The position numbers and the translations under genes were made by a program. A stretch of 64,000 nucleotides of DNA from Sphingomonas sp. (GTDB lineage Bacteria > Pseudomonadota > Alphaproteobacteria > Sphingomonadales > Sphingomonadaceae). Below are positions 17,031 through 25,412 of this stretch, in pieces. Each line of letters begins with the position of its first letter. The first letter of the stretch is position 1. The notes below the pieces were generated by a model. That model worked only from the letters and a program-made list of their open reading frames with translations, was not told the origin of the DNA and ran no database searches. The DNA is taken from the NCBI RefSeq assembly GCF_024508665.1, contig NZ_JANINP010000007.1, positions 186,001 through 250,000 of the forward strand. Reading direction: 5' to 3'.

Positions 17031-17259
17031 TCAAGCGAAGAGATTCTCCTTGGAATCGACCGCGATCGGCTTGGACTGGACCGGGCGCTGTTCCGGAGCG
17101 ATCGTTCGCGTGTGCAAAGTGGGGGTGCCAGCTGGCGGGCACGATGAAAGCGTCCCACCAGGCCGTCAGCCATTCGAGCGGCTTCAGCCACATCTCGTGA
17201 CATACCAGCCAGAGATCCTCGGCATCATCGCGTCGCGCCTGTGGGGGCGGCTGCACCAT
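17031..17259 (-). pseudogene. Frameshifted small Trp-rich protein gene upstream of hsp20
   Basis: The N-terminal part reads MVQPPPQARRDDAEDLW and continues as a Trp-rich helix (EMWLKPLEWLTAWWDAF) to FAHANDR, starting at an ATG with GGAG eight bases upstream. After that, the +1-shifted frame gives APEQRPVQSKPIAVDSKENL then FA and TGA at 17031, with G/C-rich third positions. The unshifted frame has poor codon usage and runs on to 17002, into the hsp20 start. A single indel near 17095-17105 would restore an 80-residue-class protein. It is either a true pseudogene or an assembly error. Family not recognised. Confidence 0.6.
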
Positions 17260-17355
17260 CGCTATTCTCCGCATCGAGCAGGCACTGGGCTACGAGGGAG
17301 CCTCGGTCGCCACCATTGGGAATGGTACTTAGCGGCGCGGCTGGCCGGATCGGCG

Positions 17356-18345
17356 TCACGGAATCAGAACGGCGGCACCTTCCAGGCGACCCTCGCGGAC
17401 GGCCGACAGCGCCTCGTTCGCCTCTTCGAGTTTGAAGCGCGTAACGCTCGTTCGGACGGGGACCTTGGGAGCGATGTCGAGAAAGACGAGCCCATCCTCA
17501 CGCGTCAGATTGGCAACGGAGAGGATCGACCGCTCACCCCACAGGTCGGCATAGGGAAAGCTCGGAATGTCGCTCATGTGGATTCCCGCGCAGACCACGC
17601 GGCCGCCTTTCCTGATTGCCTTGAGGGCGATCGGGACGAGCGCGCCCTCGGCCGCGAAGATGATCGCCGCGTCGAGCGGTTCGGGCGCGGGCTCGTCCGA
17701 CCCGCCGGCCCAGCGGCAACCGAGCTTCAGCGCGAAGTCCTGGGCTTGCCGGTCGCCCGGTCGGGTGAACGCATAGAGCGAGCGCCCCTGCCACAATGCG
17801 ACCTGCGCGATGATATGCGCCGCCGCGCCGAACCCGTAGAGGCCGATCGCTCTGCCCTGGCCGGCCATGACCAGGGATCGGTAGCCGATCAATCCCGCAC
17901 AAAGCAGCGGCGCTGCCTCGGCATCATCATAACCCGGGGGTATCGGCAGACAGAAACGGGAATCGGCAAGGACGTGGCTGGCATAGCCTCCATCGCGCGT
18001 GGCGCCGGTGAAGGTCGGCTGGTCGCACAGATTCTCGTGCTCCGATCGGCAATAAGGACAAACACCGCAGGTTCGCCCGAGCCAAGGCACGCCGACCCGA
18101 TCGCCGATGTCCAAATGGGTGGCGTCCGGGCCGATGGCGATCACGCGTCCGACGATCTCGTGTCCCGGAACGACCGGGTAGCGCGCCGTGATCTCACCGT
18201 CCGCCACGTGCAAGTCGGTGCGGCAAACACCGCAGGCAGCGACCTTGATCAAAACGTCCGTGCCGGCCGGTTCGGGAATCTGAGTCGTGGTCAACCGGAG
18301 CGGGCGACTTGGCGCATCGATCACCATGCGAGTCATATATGCCAT
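17356..18345 (-). CDS. Zinc-dependent alcohol dehydrogenase (adhP/AdhA-like)
   Basis: This MDR-type dehydrogenase of about 329 aa has the catalytic zinc ligands in CGVCRTDLH and GHE. The structural zinc site is CGVCPYCRSEHENLC, and the nucleotide-binding segment is IGLYGFGAAAHIIAQVA. Such enzymes interconvert alcohols and aldehydes with NAD(P). Starts at 18351, 18345 and 18336 are possible. The one at 18345 has GAGG seven bases upstream. It is divergent from the beta-CASP nuclease gene across a region that contains a 25-base inverted repeat. Confidence 0.9.
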   Translation of the reverse strand: MAYMTRMVIDAPSRPLRLTTTQIPEPAGTDVLIKVAACGVCRTDLHVADGEITARYPVVPGHEIVGRVIAIGPDATHLDIGDRVGVPWLGRTCGVCPYCRSEHENLCDQPTFTGATRDGGYASHVLADSRFCLPIPPGYDDAEAAPLLCAGLIGYRSLVMAGQGRAIGLYGFGAAAHIIAQVALWQGRSLYAFTRPGDRQAQDFALKLGCRWAGGSDEPAPEPLDAAIIFAAEGALVPIALKAIRKGGRVVCAGIHMSDIPSFPYADLWGERSILSVANLTREDGLVFLDIAPKVPVRTSVTRFKLEEANEALSAVREGRLEGAAVLIP

Positions 18346-18370
18346 CGTCATGCCTCGACATTGGCTCGGA

Positions 18371-18395
18371 GCATTCGATGACCGGTCATGAATGC
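18371..18395. promoter_or_regulatory. Near-perfect 25-base inverted repeat in divergent promoter region
   Basis: Arms GCATTC-G-ATGACC and GGTCAT-G-AATGC pair apart from one bulged G. The core ATGACCGGTCAT is a perfect 12-base palindrome. It lies between the alcohol dehydrogenase (minus) and the beta-CASP gene (plus), the place expected for a dimeric regulator controlling both. Confidence 0.5.
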
Positions 18396-18542
18396 TTCAG
18401 CGAGCTAAGGCTGTATTGTACCTCATCTTGAGCGAGGGGGGTGTTCGTAACTTCCCTCATCGCCCATGCGTACATCTACCAAGTTCACCGCTGGTTCGCC
18501 TCGCCTAACGGTTGGCGGTTGGGGCACAGGAGCCAGACCTAG

Positions 18543-20150
18543 GTGACGAACAATCCAACGCTCTCCTTTCACGGTGCGGCGCGCACCGTCACGGGTTCCT
18601 GCATGGAATTCTGCCATGGGGGAAAACGCATCCTGGTCGATTGCGGTCTCTTCCAGGGTTCCCGGACATTGGAAACGTTGAACCGCAGCCCGTTTGCGTT
18701 TGATGCCAAACAGGTCGACGCCGTCATCCTGACGCACGCGCATATCGACCATTGCGGACTGCTGCCACGCTTGGTGGCTGAGGGTTTCGCCGGCGACATC
18801 TGGTGCACCGAACCGACCGCCGCTCTGCTCGAATATATGCTCGCGGATGCGGGCCGTATCCAGGAAGGCGATGCCGCGAGGCGCAATCGGCGCAAGGATC
18901 GCGCCGACCTCCCGGATATCCTGCCGATCTATACCGAGCAGGATGCCATCGCGGCATGGCAGCAGACCCGGAAAGTCGCGCTTGAGGAATGGTTCGAGCC
19001 GGTCGACGGTTTCAAGGCGCGGCTTTGGAATGCCGGCCATATCCTGGGTTCGGCGTCCGTCGAGCTGTCGATCGGGGACACGCATATCCTCTGTTCGGGC
19101 GACCTCGGACCGAAGAACAAGGCATTCTATCCCGACCCCGAAAGCCCGGCGGCGTTCGACCATGTCATCTGCGAGTCCACCTATGGCGACCGTAAACGCG
19201 ACGATGTGACGCTCGCCGAACGCCGGACCTTGCTGGAAACCGAGATCAAGGCCGCGCTGGCGCGGGGCGGAAATCTGATCATTCCCGTTTTCGCGCTGGA
19301 GCGAACGCAGGAATTGCTGCTCGACCTGGCCATGCTGATCGAAACGAAACGCATCGCATCGGTTCCGGTCTTCATCGACTCGCCGCTCGCCACTCAGGCG
19401 ACCGGCGTGTTCGCAAGATATGCCGGCACGCTGGAAGATGTGGACGGCGAGAACATCTTTCGTAACGCGGCCTTTCATTTCGTCGACTCGACCGCGGAGT
19501 CGATCCGGCTCAACAGCGTATCGGGAGCGATCATCCTCGCAGCGTCGGGCATGTGTGAAGCCGGGCGCATCCGGCACCACCTGAAGCACAATCTTTACCG
19601 GCGGGACGCGACAATCCTGTTCGTCGGATTCCAGGCTGAGGGCACGCTGGGCCGCGTGATCCTCGATGGCGCCAAGCGGGTACGGATCTGGGGTGAGGAT
19701 ATTGTCGTGCGCGCGCAGATCCGGCGGATCGACAGCTATTCCGCGCATGCCGATCAAGGCGACCTCATGGCCTGGATCGAGGCTCGCCGGCCCATCGCCG
19801 GCAGCTTGTTCCTCGACCATGGCGAAGGCGCGTCGATAGAGGCACTTCGACAACTCGCTTCGACGCAGCGGCTCGCGCCCGCCGTCCTCGCTCCGGAATT
19901 GGGAGAGACCTATAGTCTCGCGGCCGGCCAGCCGGCCCGGCGCATAAAAACGGGCGACCCCCATTTGCAGGAGGCGATCGGACGGGACTGGCAGAACAGC
20001 TATGCCGACTTCGCGGCCAACCTGAAGCGCGAACTCGCGGAGATCGCCGACGCGCGATCGCGCGAGCGCGCCGTCGCCGACATGCGAAAAGTGCTCGACA
20101 GCTACAAGCAAGTCCGCGCCGAGCAGGCGTTTCGGCGGCGCGGGCATTGA
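18543..20150 (+). CDS. MBL-fold beta-CASP RNA exonuclease-like protein
   Basis: The 535-aa product shows a metallo-beta-lactamase core with HAHIDHCG (motif II), NAGHILGSASVEL (motif III) and CSGDLGPKNKAFYPDP (motif IV). The beta-CASP insertion follows (ESTYGDRKRDD, IIPVFALERTQELL), then AASGMCEAGRIRHHL and SYSAHADQGDL, the A-C motifs. This is the RNA-metabolism type (CPSF73/YsiC-like). The GTG start has an AGGAG site upstream. Its stop and the next gene's start share one base (TGATG). Members of this group often lie in alphaproteobacterial low-oxygen/stress islands with Usp and Hsp20, as here. Confidence 0.9.
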   Translation: MTNNPTLSFHGAARTVTGSCMEFCHGGKRILVDCGLFQGSRTLETLNRSPFAFDAKQVDAVILTHAHIDHCGLLPRLVAEGFAGDIWCTEPTAALLEYMLADAGRIQEGDAARRNRRKDRADLPDILPIYTEQDAIAAWQQTRKVALEEWFEPVDGFKARLWNAGHILGSASVELSIGDTHILCSGDLGPKNKAFYPDPESPAAFDHVICESTYGDRKRDDVTLAERRTLLETEIKAALARGGNLIIPVFALERTQELLLDLAMLIETKRIASVPVFIDSPLATQATGVFARYAGTLEDVDGENIFRNAAFHFVDSTAESIRLNSVSGAIILAASGMCEAGRIRHHLKHNLYRRDATILFVGFQAEGTLGRVILDGAKRVRIWGEDIVVRAQIRRIDSYSAHADQGDLMAWIEARRPIAGSLFLDHGEGASIEALRQLASTQRLAPAVLAPELGETYSLAAGQPARRIKTGDPHLQEAIGRDWQNSYADFAANLKRELAEIADARSRERAVADMRKVLDSYKQVRAEQAFRRRGH

Positions 20151-20797
20151 TGCCCATCACCAGCTTGCTGTGGCGCGCGCGAGCGATGGAAGTGGCGGCT
20201 GAAATGCTCTCCTCCCCGCAAGCCGACATCTTGACCGAATTGCTGATCTTCTTTGCCATCGTTTTCGGCGTGAACCTGCTCCCGGCGTTCGGGCCGCCGA
20301 CCTGGTCGATCATCGTGCTCTATTGCCTGAACACCCGGCTACCCATTCCGGCTCTCGTGATCGTGGGCGCCTTGGCGGCCGCGAGTGGTCGTTTCCTGCT
20401 CGCTCAGAGCTTTAGGCTATTGGCTGGGCGCCTGTCCGACAGAACGCGGCGGAATCTCGAAGCCGCGCACGCGGCGCTCATGCGGCGTAAACGCAACCTC
20501 GTCCTGGGGTTGGGGCTTTTCGCACTCTCTCCACTGCCGTCGGCCCAATTGTTCGAAGCCGCCGGGTTGGCGCGGATGCGGATTCTCCCGTTCACGGCTG
20601 CCTTTTTTGCAGGCCGGCTCGTTTCCTATTCGATCTATGCGCTGAGCGCGGGGCAAATCCGGGAAACCAGCATTGGGGACGCATTCCGCCGCCACCTTGC
20701 CAGCCCGGTGGGGATCGCCATCGAACTGGCGATGCTCGCGGGGCTCGTCGCCCTCGGCCGGATCGATTGGGAACGGTACTTCCGTCGTTCTGGCTGA
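20150..20797 (+). CDS. Small integral membrane protein, VTT/DedA-like (tentative)
   Basis: The 215-aa product has about five hydrophobic segments: ILTELLIFFAIVFGVNLLPAF, WSIIVLYCLNTRLPIPALVIVGALAAASG, LVLGLGLFALSPLPSAQLFEAAGL, FTAAFFAGRLVSYSIYAL and IAIELAMLAGLVALG. The SPLPSAQLFEAAGL loop with nearby Arg resembles the re-entrant loops of VTT/DedA and small-export-protein families. It is translationally coupled to the beta-CASP gene. Function unknown. Confidence 0.7.
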   Translation: MPITSLLWRARAMEVAAEMLSSPQADILTELLIFFAIVFGVNLLPAFGPPTWSIIVLYCLNTRLPIPALVIVGALAAASGRFLLAQSFRLLAGRLSDRTRRNLEAAHAALMRRKRNLVLGLGLFALSPLPSAQLFEAAGLARMRILPFTAAFFAGRLVSYSIYALSAGQIRETSIGDAFRRHLASPVGIAIELAMLAGLVALGRIDWERYFRRSG

Positions 20798-20953
20798 CGC
20801 GCCGCTCGCTTCCATATCCGGCTGGCCATCGTACGGCGCGGGATTGCGCCGGCCGGTCGCATATGAACCGCGCGCGACCGGACGTTCAGCATCGCGCCAA
20901 GCGACCTTTCGTAATTGGCGCTTCCCGACATGTCCGGACGGTCAGGAGTGCTT

Positions 20954-21337
20954 ATGCGTAGGGTTTGGAATGTGGTGTTACTGGGCACATCGCTCATCGC
21001 GAGTGGCTCGGCCAATGCTCAGAGCTGGGGCGTTTATGTGGGAACGGGCGGTGGATATCCGGGCTATCAACGCGGCTATGACGACGAGGACGGCTTGGCG
21101 CGGTTCATCTGCTCGGGCCAGCGTGCGCATATGCTCGAAGACCGGCTGCGCCATGAAGTTGCCGAAGACGAGATCGATGGCGACGATGCCGATCGCATCC
21201 ATGCGGCGATCGATCGCCTCGAAGACAGGCAACGCCATGAGTGCCGCGAGGGAGACCGCAGGGCGATCGGCGACATAGCGTATCGCTATGATCGCATTGC
21301 CCGATGGATCGACGGCGAAGCGCATCGCGGCTGGTAG
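20954..21337 (+). CDS. Small secreted protein of unknown function
   Basis: The 127-aa product has a signal peptide (MRRVWNVVLLGTSLIASGSANA-Q). A short Gly/Tyr-rich part (VGTGGGYPGYQRGYDDEDG) is followed by a highly charged helical region containing two Cys (ICSGQRAH, HECREGDR) that may form a disulfide. The ATG is preceded by AGGAG at good spacing; longer in-frame starts are ignored. The family is not recognised. It stands alone, convergent with the CYTH-CHAD gene. Confidence 0.72.
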   Translation: MRRVWNVVLLGTSLIASGSANAQSWGVYVGTGGGYPGYQRGYDDEDGLARFICSGQRAHMLEDRLRHEVAEDEIDGDDADRIHAAIDRLEDRQRHECREGDRRAIGDIAYRYDRIARWIDGEAHRGW

Positions 21338-21373
21338 GCGAGCGACGCAGCGCGCAGGACGGGGACGTTCGAC

Positions 21374-22831
21374 TCAGCGCCAGAACCGGCCGGCATCGAC
21401 CAGCGCCGCATGGGCTTCGGCGGCCGCTTCGAGCAGCTTCTTGCGGCTGCCTGGGAAGAGCACGGCCATCGTGTCGGGCGAATTGGCGATGCCGAGTTCG
21501 GTCAGGACCGCGGGCGCCGTTACCAAGTCGTTGAGCGCTCCCAATGCGTCCTGCAGCGCCTCCAGCTCCGCGACGAATCTTTTGTACCGGCGGCGCTGCC
21601 GCTTGCGATCGAACAGGGGGGCGAAGAACTCCGCCGCGTAGCGCAGCTTCTTGGCCTCCTTGCGGAGCTCGTGCCGTGCCGGATCGTCAAGTTCGGCGAG
21701 ATCGCGGCCGCCTCGCTTGGCCTTGCGGCGCAGGCGATCGAGCGCGGTGCGGGCGAATATGCGCGCGGGCTGATCACGAAGCTCCGCGGTATCGACCGTA
21801 CCCAGCCATGCGCCGCTAGCGCTCCATTGCGCCAGGTCGAGCATCAACCCGCGCGCCTGGGCGGACGCGAGGATCGCTTTGACCTGAGCATAGGCATCGT
21901 GCCGTGCCGCCTCGAGCCGATCGCGCAGCGCACCGGGCGGCGCGCGCGCGACCAGGACGTCGATGCTTCGCGCCGGGCCGAGCGCATTGGCAAGCCAGCG
22001 CAAAGTCTCGCGCAGCTCCGCGCTGGCCTCGTCGGCGATCAGGACCTTGAAGATCGACAGCGCCGACCGCAGCCGGCGCAACGCGACGCGCGCCTGGTGT
22101 AGCGCCTCCGGCGTCTGTCCGATCAGGAGCAGGTCTTCGTTCAACCGGAACTGGCGCAGGCAGGCCTGGACGATGTGCTGCAATGCCTGCCCGGCTGTCG
22201 TGTCGCGATGCAGATCGATCCCGCCGGCCCTGAATGCCGGGACCGCCGGATCGACCAGGCTATAGCCGCGTTCGGCCTTGGTCAGGACGCCCAGCCGGAG
22301 GGGCGCAGCGGCATCCAGCTTGCGCGCCAAGACGAACAATGCGGCGGCATCGCCACTCTTCAACTCCAGCTCGATCTCGCAGATCGACGAACGGCGATCG
22401 CCGGCCACCACCGCGCCGCGGTCGAGAACCAGTTCGATCAGGGCATCGTCCTGGCGTATATCCCAAGTGCGGCGCTCGACGCGGATCTCGAAGACCGGCG
22501 CGAGCCCGTCCGCCTGCTCGCCGAGCAGCGCCCGGATCGGCGTGGTATCGTCGAGGACCGGCATATCGTCCGGTACCGAGCATTCCCATTCGGGCCGGGC
22601 GAACATTCCGACCGAGCTGCCGCCACGAGCCTTGACTGTCTGGGTTCGCTTGCGTCCCGCGTGGCGAATGCGCAGCGAAAGTCCGGCCTTGAAGAGCGAA
22701 TGATCGGCGGTGTCGAAATAGAGCGACCTTTGCCGTGCTTTGCGCGGCTCGCCGTCCAACAAGTCCGAATCGGCCAGGACAATGGCGTCGCGCGGCCGCA
22801 GCGCGAGCTTGAGCTCGACTTCATCCGGCAT
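21374..22831 (-). CDS. CYTH-CHAD domain protein (inorganic triphosphatase-like)
   Basis: The 485-aa product has an N-terminal CYTH domain marked by the EVELKL (ExExK) triphosphate-tunnel motif and further strands rich in Arg/Lys/Glu. A C-terminal CHAD helical domain (residues about 215-480) follows, with the repeated basic His/Arg motifs HQARVALRRLRSALSIF and RHELRKEAKKLRYAAEFF. CYTH enzymes hydrolyse triphosphates and CHAD binds polyphosphate, so a role in polyphosphate or triphosphate metabolism is likely. The gene start overlaps the end of the permease gene by 11 bases. Confidence 0.9.
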   Translation of the reverse strand: MPDEVELKLALRPRDAIVLADSDLLDGEPRKARQRSLYFDTADHSLFKAGLSLRIRHAGRKRTQTVKARGGSSVGMFARPEWECSVPDDMPVLDDTTPIRALLGEQADGLAPVFEIRVERRTWDIRQDDALIELVLDRGAVVAGDRRSSICEIELELKSGDAAALFVLARKLDAAAPLRLGVLTKAERGYSLVDPAVPAFRAGGIDLHRDTTAGQALQHIVQACLRQFRLNEDLLLIGQTPEALHQARVALRRLRSALSIFKVLIADEASAELRETLRWLANALGPARSIDVLVARAPPGALRDRLEAARHDAYAQVKAILASAQARGLMLDLAQWSASGAWLGTVDTAELRDQPARIFARTALDRLRRKAKRGGRDLAELDDPARHELRKEAKKLRYAAEFFAPLFDRKRQRRRYKRFVAELEALQDALGALNDLVTAPAVLTELGIANSPDTMAVLFPGSRKKLLEAAAEAHAALVDAGRFWR

Positions 22832-23924
22832 CGCCTTGCCCTTCCGGTTCGGTCGCGGGGGCTCGGCCCTCCGAATTGCCGAAGATATCCCACGTCACCA
22901 TGAACAGCGCCGCGATGACGGGCCCGATCACGAACCCGTTGAACCCCATCAATTCGAACCCGCCCAGCGTCGCGACCAGGACGATATAGTCCGGCATCCG
23001 CGCGTCGCGGCCGACCAGGATCGGGCGGACGACATTGTCGACGCTGCTGATGATGAAGAATCCGCACAGGAAGAGGATGCTGCCCTGCCAGATCGCGCCG
23101 GTGGCGAGCAGGTAGATGGTCATGGGCACCCAGACCAACCCGGTGCCGATGGCGGGGAAGAGCGAAAACACGCCCATCGCCACGCCCCACAGCAGCGCGC
23201 CGGGCAATCCCAGCAGCCAGAAGGTCAGGCCGCCGACAAGGCCTTGCAGCAGCGCGACGATCAGGCTGCCCTTGGTCGTCGCGCGGATCACCTGCACGAA
23301 TTTGGCGATCAGGATCGTGCGCTGCTCGGCGGGTAGCGGAATGCTGCGCTCGACCCGGGCCGCCAAAGCGTGTCCGTCGCGCAGCAGGAAGAATGTCAGG
23401 TAGAGCATCACGCCGAGCGAAAGGAAGAAGCCGAACGCTCCCTGGCCGATACTCAGCACGCGCGATGCGACCGACTGGAAGCTGTTCGCAAAGCCCTGGC
23501 TGATTTTGGCGCGCAGGCCTCCGACGTCGCCCAGGCCGATGTCCGCGAGCCAGCTTCGCGCCCAATCCGGCAGATGCGCCTGCGTTTCGACGAAGAGCCG
23601 GCCGAAATCGACCTCGCCGCTCCGCACCCGGTCGTAGAAGACGCTCGCCTCATGCAGCAATGCGGCGCCGAGCAACATCGCGGGCACGACGACGACGACG
23701 GTGATGATGATCAATGTCACCAGCGCCGCGCCATTGCGCCGCCGCGGCATCGCGGCGAGCAGCCGCGCGTTGAGCGGTTCGAACAGGATGGCCGCGATTA
23801 CAGCCCAGAGGATCGCGCCGGAGAAGGGGGCGACCAGCCACACGAAAGCGACCGTGGCACCCGCAACGAGCGATAGCAGGAACACCCGCGACGGCGTCAT
23901 GCTGAGTCGCCTGTCGTCACTCAC
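22821..23924 (-). CDS. AI-2E/PerM family transporter (second copy)
   Basis: The 367-aa membrane protein has the family layout: an N-terminal helix block (VFLLSLVAGATVAFVWLVAPFSGAILWAVIAAILF), a soluble middle, and C-terminal helices with the diagnostic GVAMGVFSLFPAIGTGLVWVP and MPDYIVLVATLGGFELMGFNGFVIGP. It is distinct in sequence from the copy at 3.9 kb. The gene is followed by the CYTH-CHAD gene with an 11-base overlap, suggesting a shared transcript. The substrate is unknown. Confidence 0.88.
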   Translation of the reverse strand: MSDDRRLSMTPSRVFLLSLVAGATVAFVWLVAPFSGAILWAVIAAILFEPLNARLLAAMPRRRNGAALVTLIIITVVVVVPAMLLGAALLHEASVFYDRVRSGEVDFGRLFVETQAHLPDWARSWLADIGLGDVGGLRAKISQGFANSFQSVASRVLSIGQGAFGFFLSLGVMLYLTFFLLRDGHALAARVERSIPLPAEQRTILIAKFVQVIRATTKGSLIVALLQGLVGGLTFWLLGLPGALLWGVAMGVFSLFPAIGTGLVWVPMTIYLLATGAIWQGSILFLCGFFIISSVDNVVRPILVGRDARMPDYIVLVATLGGFELMGFNGFVIGPVIAALFMVTWDIFGNSEGRAPATEPEGQGDAG

Positions 23925-24033
23925 GGCGCGATTGCCAGTTTGCCTTCAGGCCGGTTTAGCCAAACGCCTTTCGAGGGCGCGGCGCGCGATCCAGGACATG
24001 TTCGTACAAGATGGTCTCGCGCTCCAGCCATGT

Positions 24034-24372
24034 TCACCGCTTTGCGATATTCCCCGCTGTCGCACAATCGATGCACTCGGCAGCGGCCGGCAGCGCGTTC
24101 AGCCTCTCCGCGGCTATGGCGTTGCCGCAATGGGTGCAGGTTCCGTAGCTGCCCGCGTCCAGCCGGGCGATCGCCGCTCGTATCTGTTCGATTTCCGCGA
24201 GCGCGGAGTTCTCCAAAGCGTCCAATGCCTGGTCGTCTTCTCGATCGATCGCCTGCTCGGCGAAGTCGTCGTCCAGTGGTTGGCCGAACTCGCCTTCAAT
24301 CCGCCCGACCTGCGCCATCAACGCGGTAAGCCGCTCTGTCAGACGGGTACGAGCTTCTGTTTTGTCCAGCAT
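24034..24372 (-). CDS. DksA/TraR family C4 zinc-finger protein
   Basis: The 112-aa product has an N-terminal acidic coiled helix (LTERLTALMAQVGRIEGEFG ... DDQALDALENSALAEIEQI), an RAAIARLDAGSYGTCTHCG core and a C4 zinc finger completed by AECIDC. DksA/TraR proteins bind RNA polymerase through its secondary channel. The short length matches the stress-linked 'TraR/DksA zinc-finger' subgroup. The ATG at 24372 lies between the Usp gene and the permease. It may modulate transcription under the same stresses as its neighbours. Confidence 0.9.
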   Translation of the reverse strand: MLDKTEARTRLTERLTALMAQVGRIEGEFGQPLDDDFAEQAIDREDDQALDALENSALAEIEQIRAAIARLDAGSYGTCTHCGNAIAAERLNALPAAAECIDCATAGNIAKR

Positions 24373-24517
24373 CACGTGATCTTTCTCTTGGCGGCCATGG
24401 CCGCAGTCGTGTCGAACGGGACCGGCCGTTCCCTGCGTAGGCATCTTCGGACGGATGCGCGCCAAAGATCGCACGCCGATCGCCGGCGGGAGCAAGCCCA
24501 CCGATACGGCCACGCGC

Positions 24518-25318
24518 TCAGTGCGACAGGAAAAGCGGGTACGGAGAATGCGAAAGCAACTCGCGGGTCACTCCACCGAAAACCGCCTCGCGCAGCCGCG
24601 AATGGCCATAGCCGCCGGCGACGATCAGCCCGGCGCCATGACGGCCGGCCTCGGCGATCAAGGTGCGCGCGATACCCGTCGGCAGCGGCTTGGCGCGTTC
24701 GACCCGCGCATGGATATCGTGACGCGACAGATAACGCGCCGCGTCCTCCGCCCAGCCATCGGCTCTGTCGGTCTCGACTTCCACCAGGAATACGCGCTCC
24801 ATCAGCTTGAGCAGCGGGATGGCGTTGCGAAGCGCCGATGTCGCCGCCATCGATCCATCCCACGCGATGACCGCACAATTATCGTCGAATTTCCGCACGT
24901 CCTGCGGCACGGCCAGGACCGGCTTGCCCGCACCCGTGATCAGGCCGCCCGCGACGCTGCGCATGGGCGTGACCGGATCCTCCAGTTGTCGGTTGACGAT
25001 GACCAGATCGGCGAACTGCGCGGCGCTGCACAAACTGCCCACCAGGTCGCCGGTGCGTTCCTGCCAATCCCACGACACATCCTCGTGACCGAGACGCGCC
25101 TCGACCTTCGCTCGATTGGCGGCTTCCACCTCGATTTCGCTCTCTACGATCGTGGCGCTGATCGTGCTGCCGACCGAATCGTCGACATAGGCCGGCGGCA
25201 ATACGACTACATCCAGACAGGTGAGATGCGCGTCCAGCCGCCGCGCAAGATCCATCGCAACTTGCAGCCGGGCTTCTTGCCCGGCGTCCTCATGCGCAAG
25301 TACCAAAAGGGTCTTCAT
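24518..25318 (-). CDS. Universal stress protein, tandem UspA domains
   Basis: The 266-aa product has two UspA units. The first starts MKTLLVLAHEDAGQEARLQVAMDLARRLDAH. The second starts CAVIAWDGSMAATSALRNAI and ends with a canonical ATP-binding loop, IVAGGYGHSRLREAVFGGVTRELL (GxxGHS(x)9GS/T). It is cytoplasmic. Usp proteins with this GHS signature usually bind ATP and are induced in stasis or hypoxia. It lies next to another Usp gene and a DksA/TraR gene. Confidence 0.93.
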   Translation of the reverse strand: MKTLLVLAHEDAGQEARLQVAMDLARRLDAHLTCLDVVVLPPAYVDDSVGSTISATIVESEIEVEAANRAKVEARLGHEDVSWDWQERTGDLVGSLCSAAQFADLVIVNRQLEDPVTPMRSVAGGLITGAGKPVLAVPQDVRKFDDNCAVIAWDGSMAATSALRNAIPLLKLMERVFLVEVETDRADGWAEDAARYLSRHDIHARVERAKPLPTGIARTLIAEAGRHGAGLIVAGGYGHSRLREAVFGGVTRELLSHSPYPLFLSH

Positions 25319-25412
25319 GGTTTGCCTCCACGCTGCATGATAGGAACGTAATCGGCGAAGCGAATGGCAGGCTATTGGTGGATTTACGGACCCCGGTCAG
25401 GGCCATCACGCT

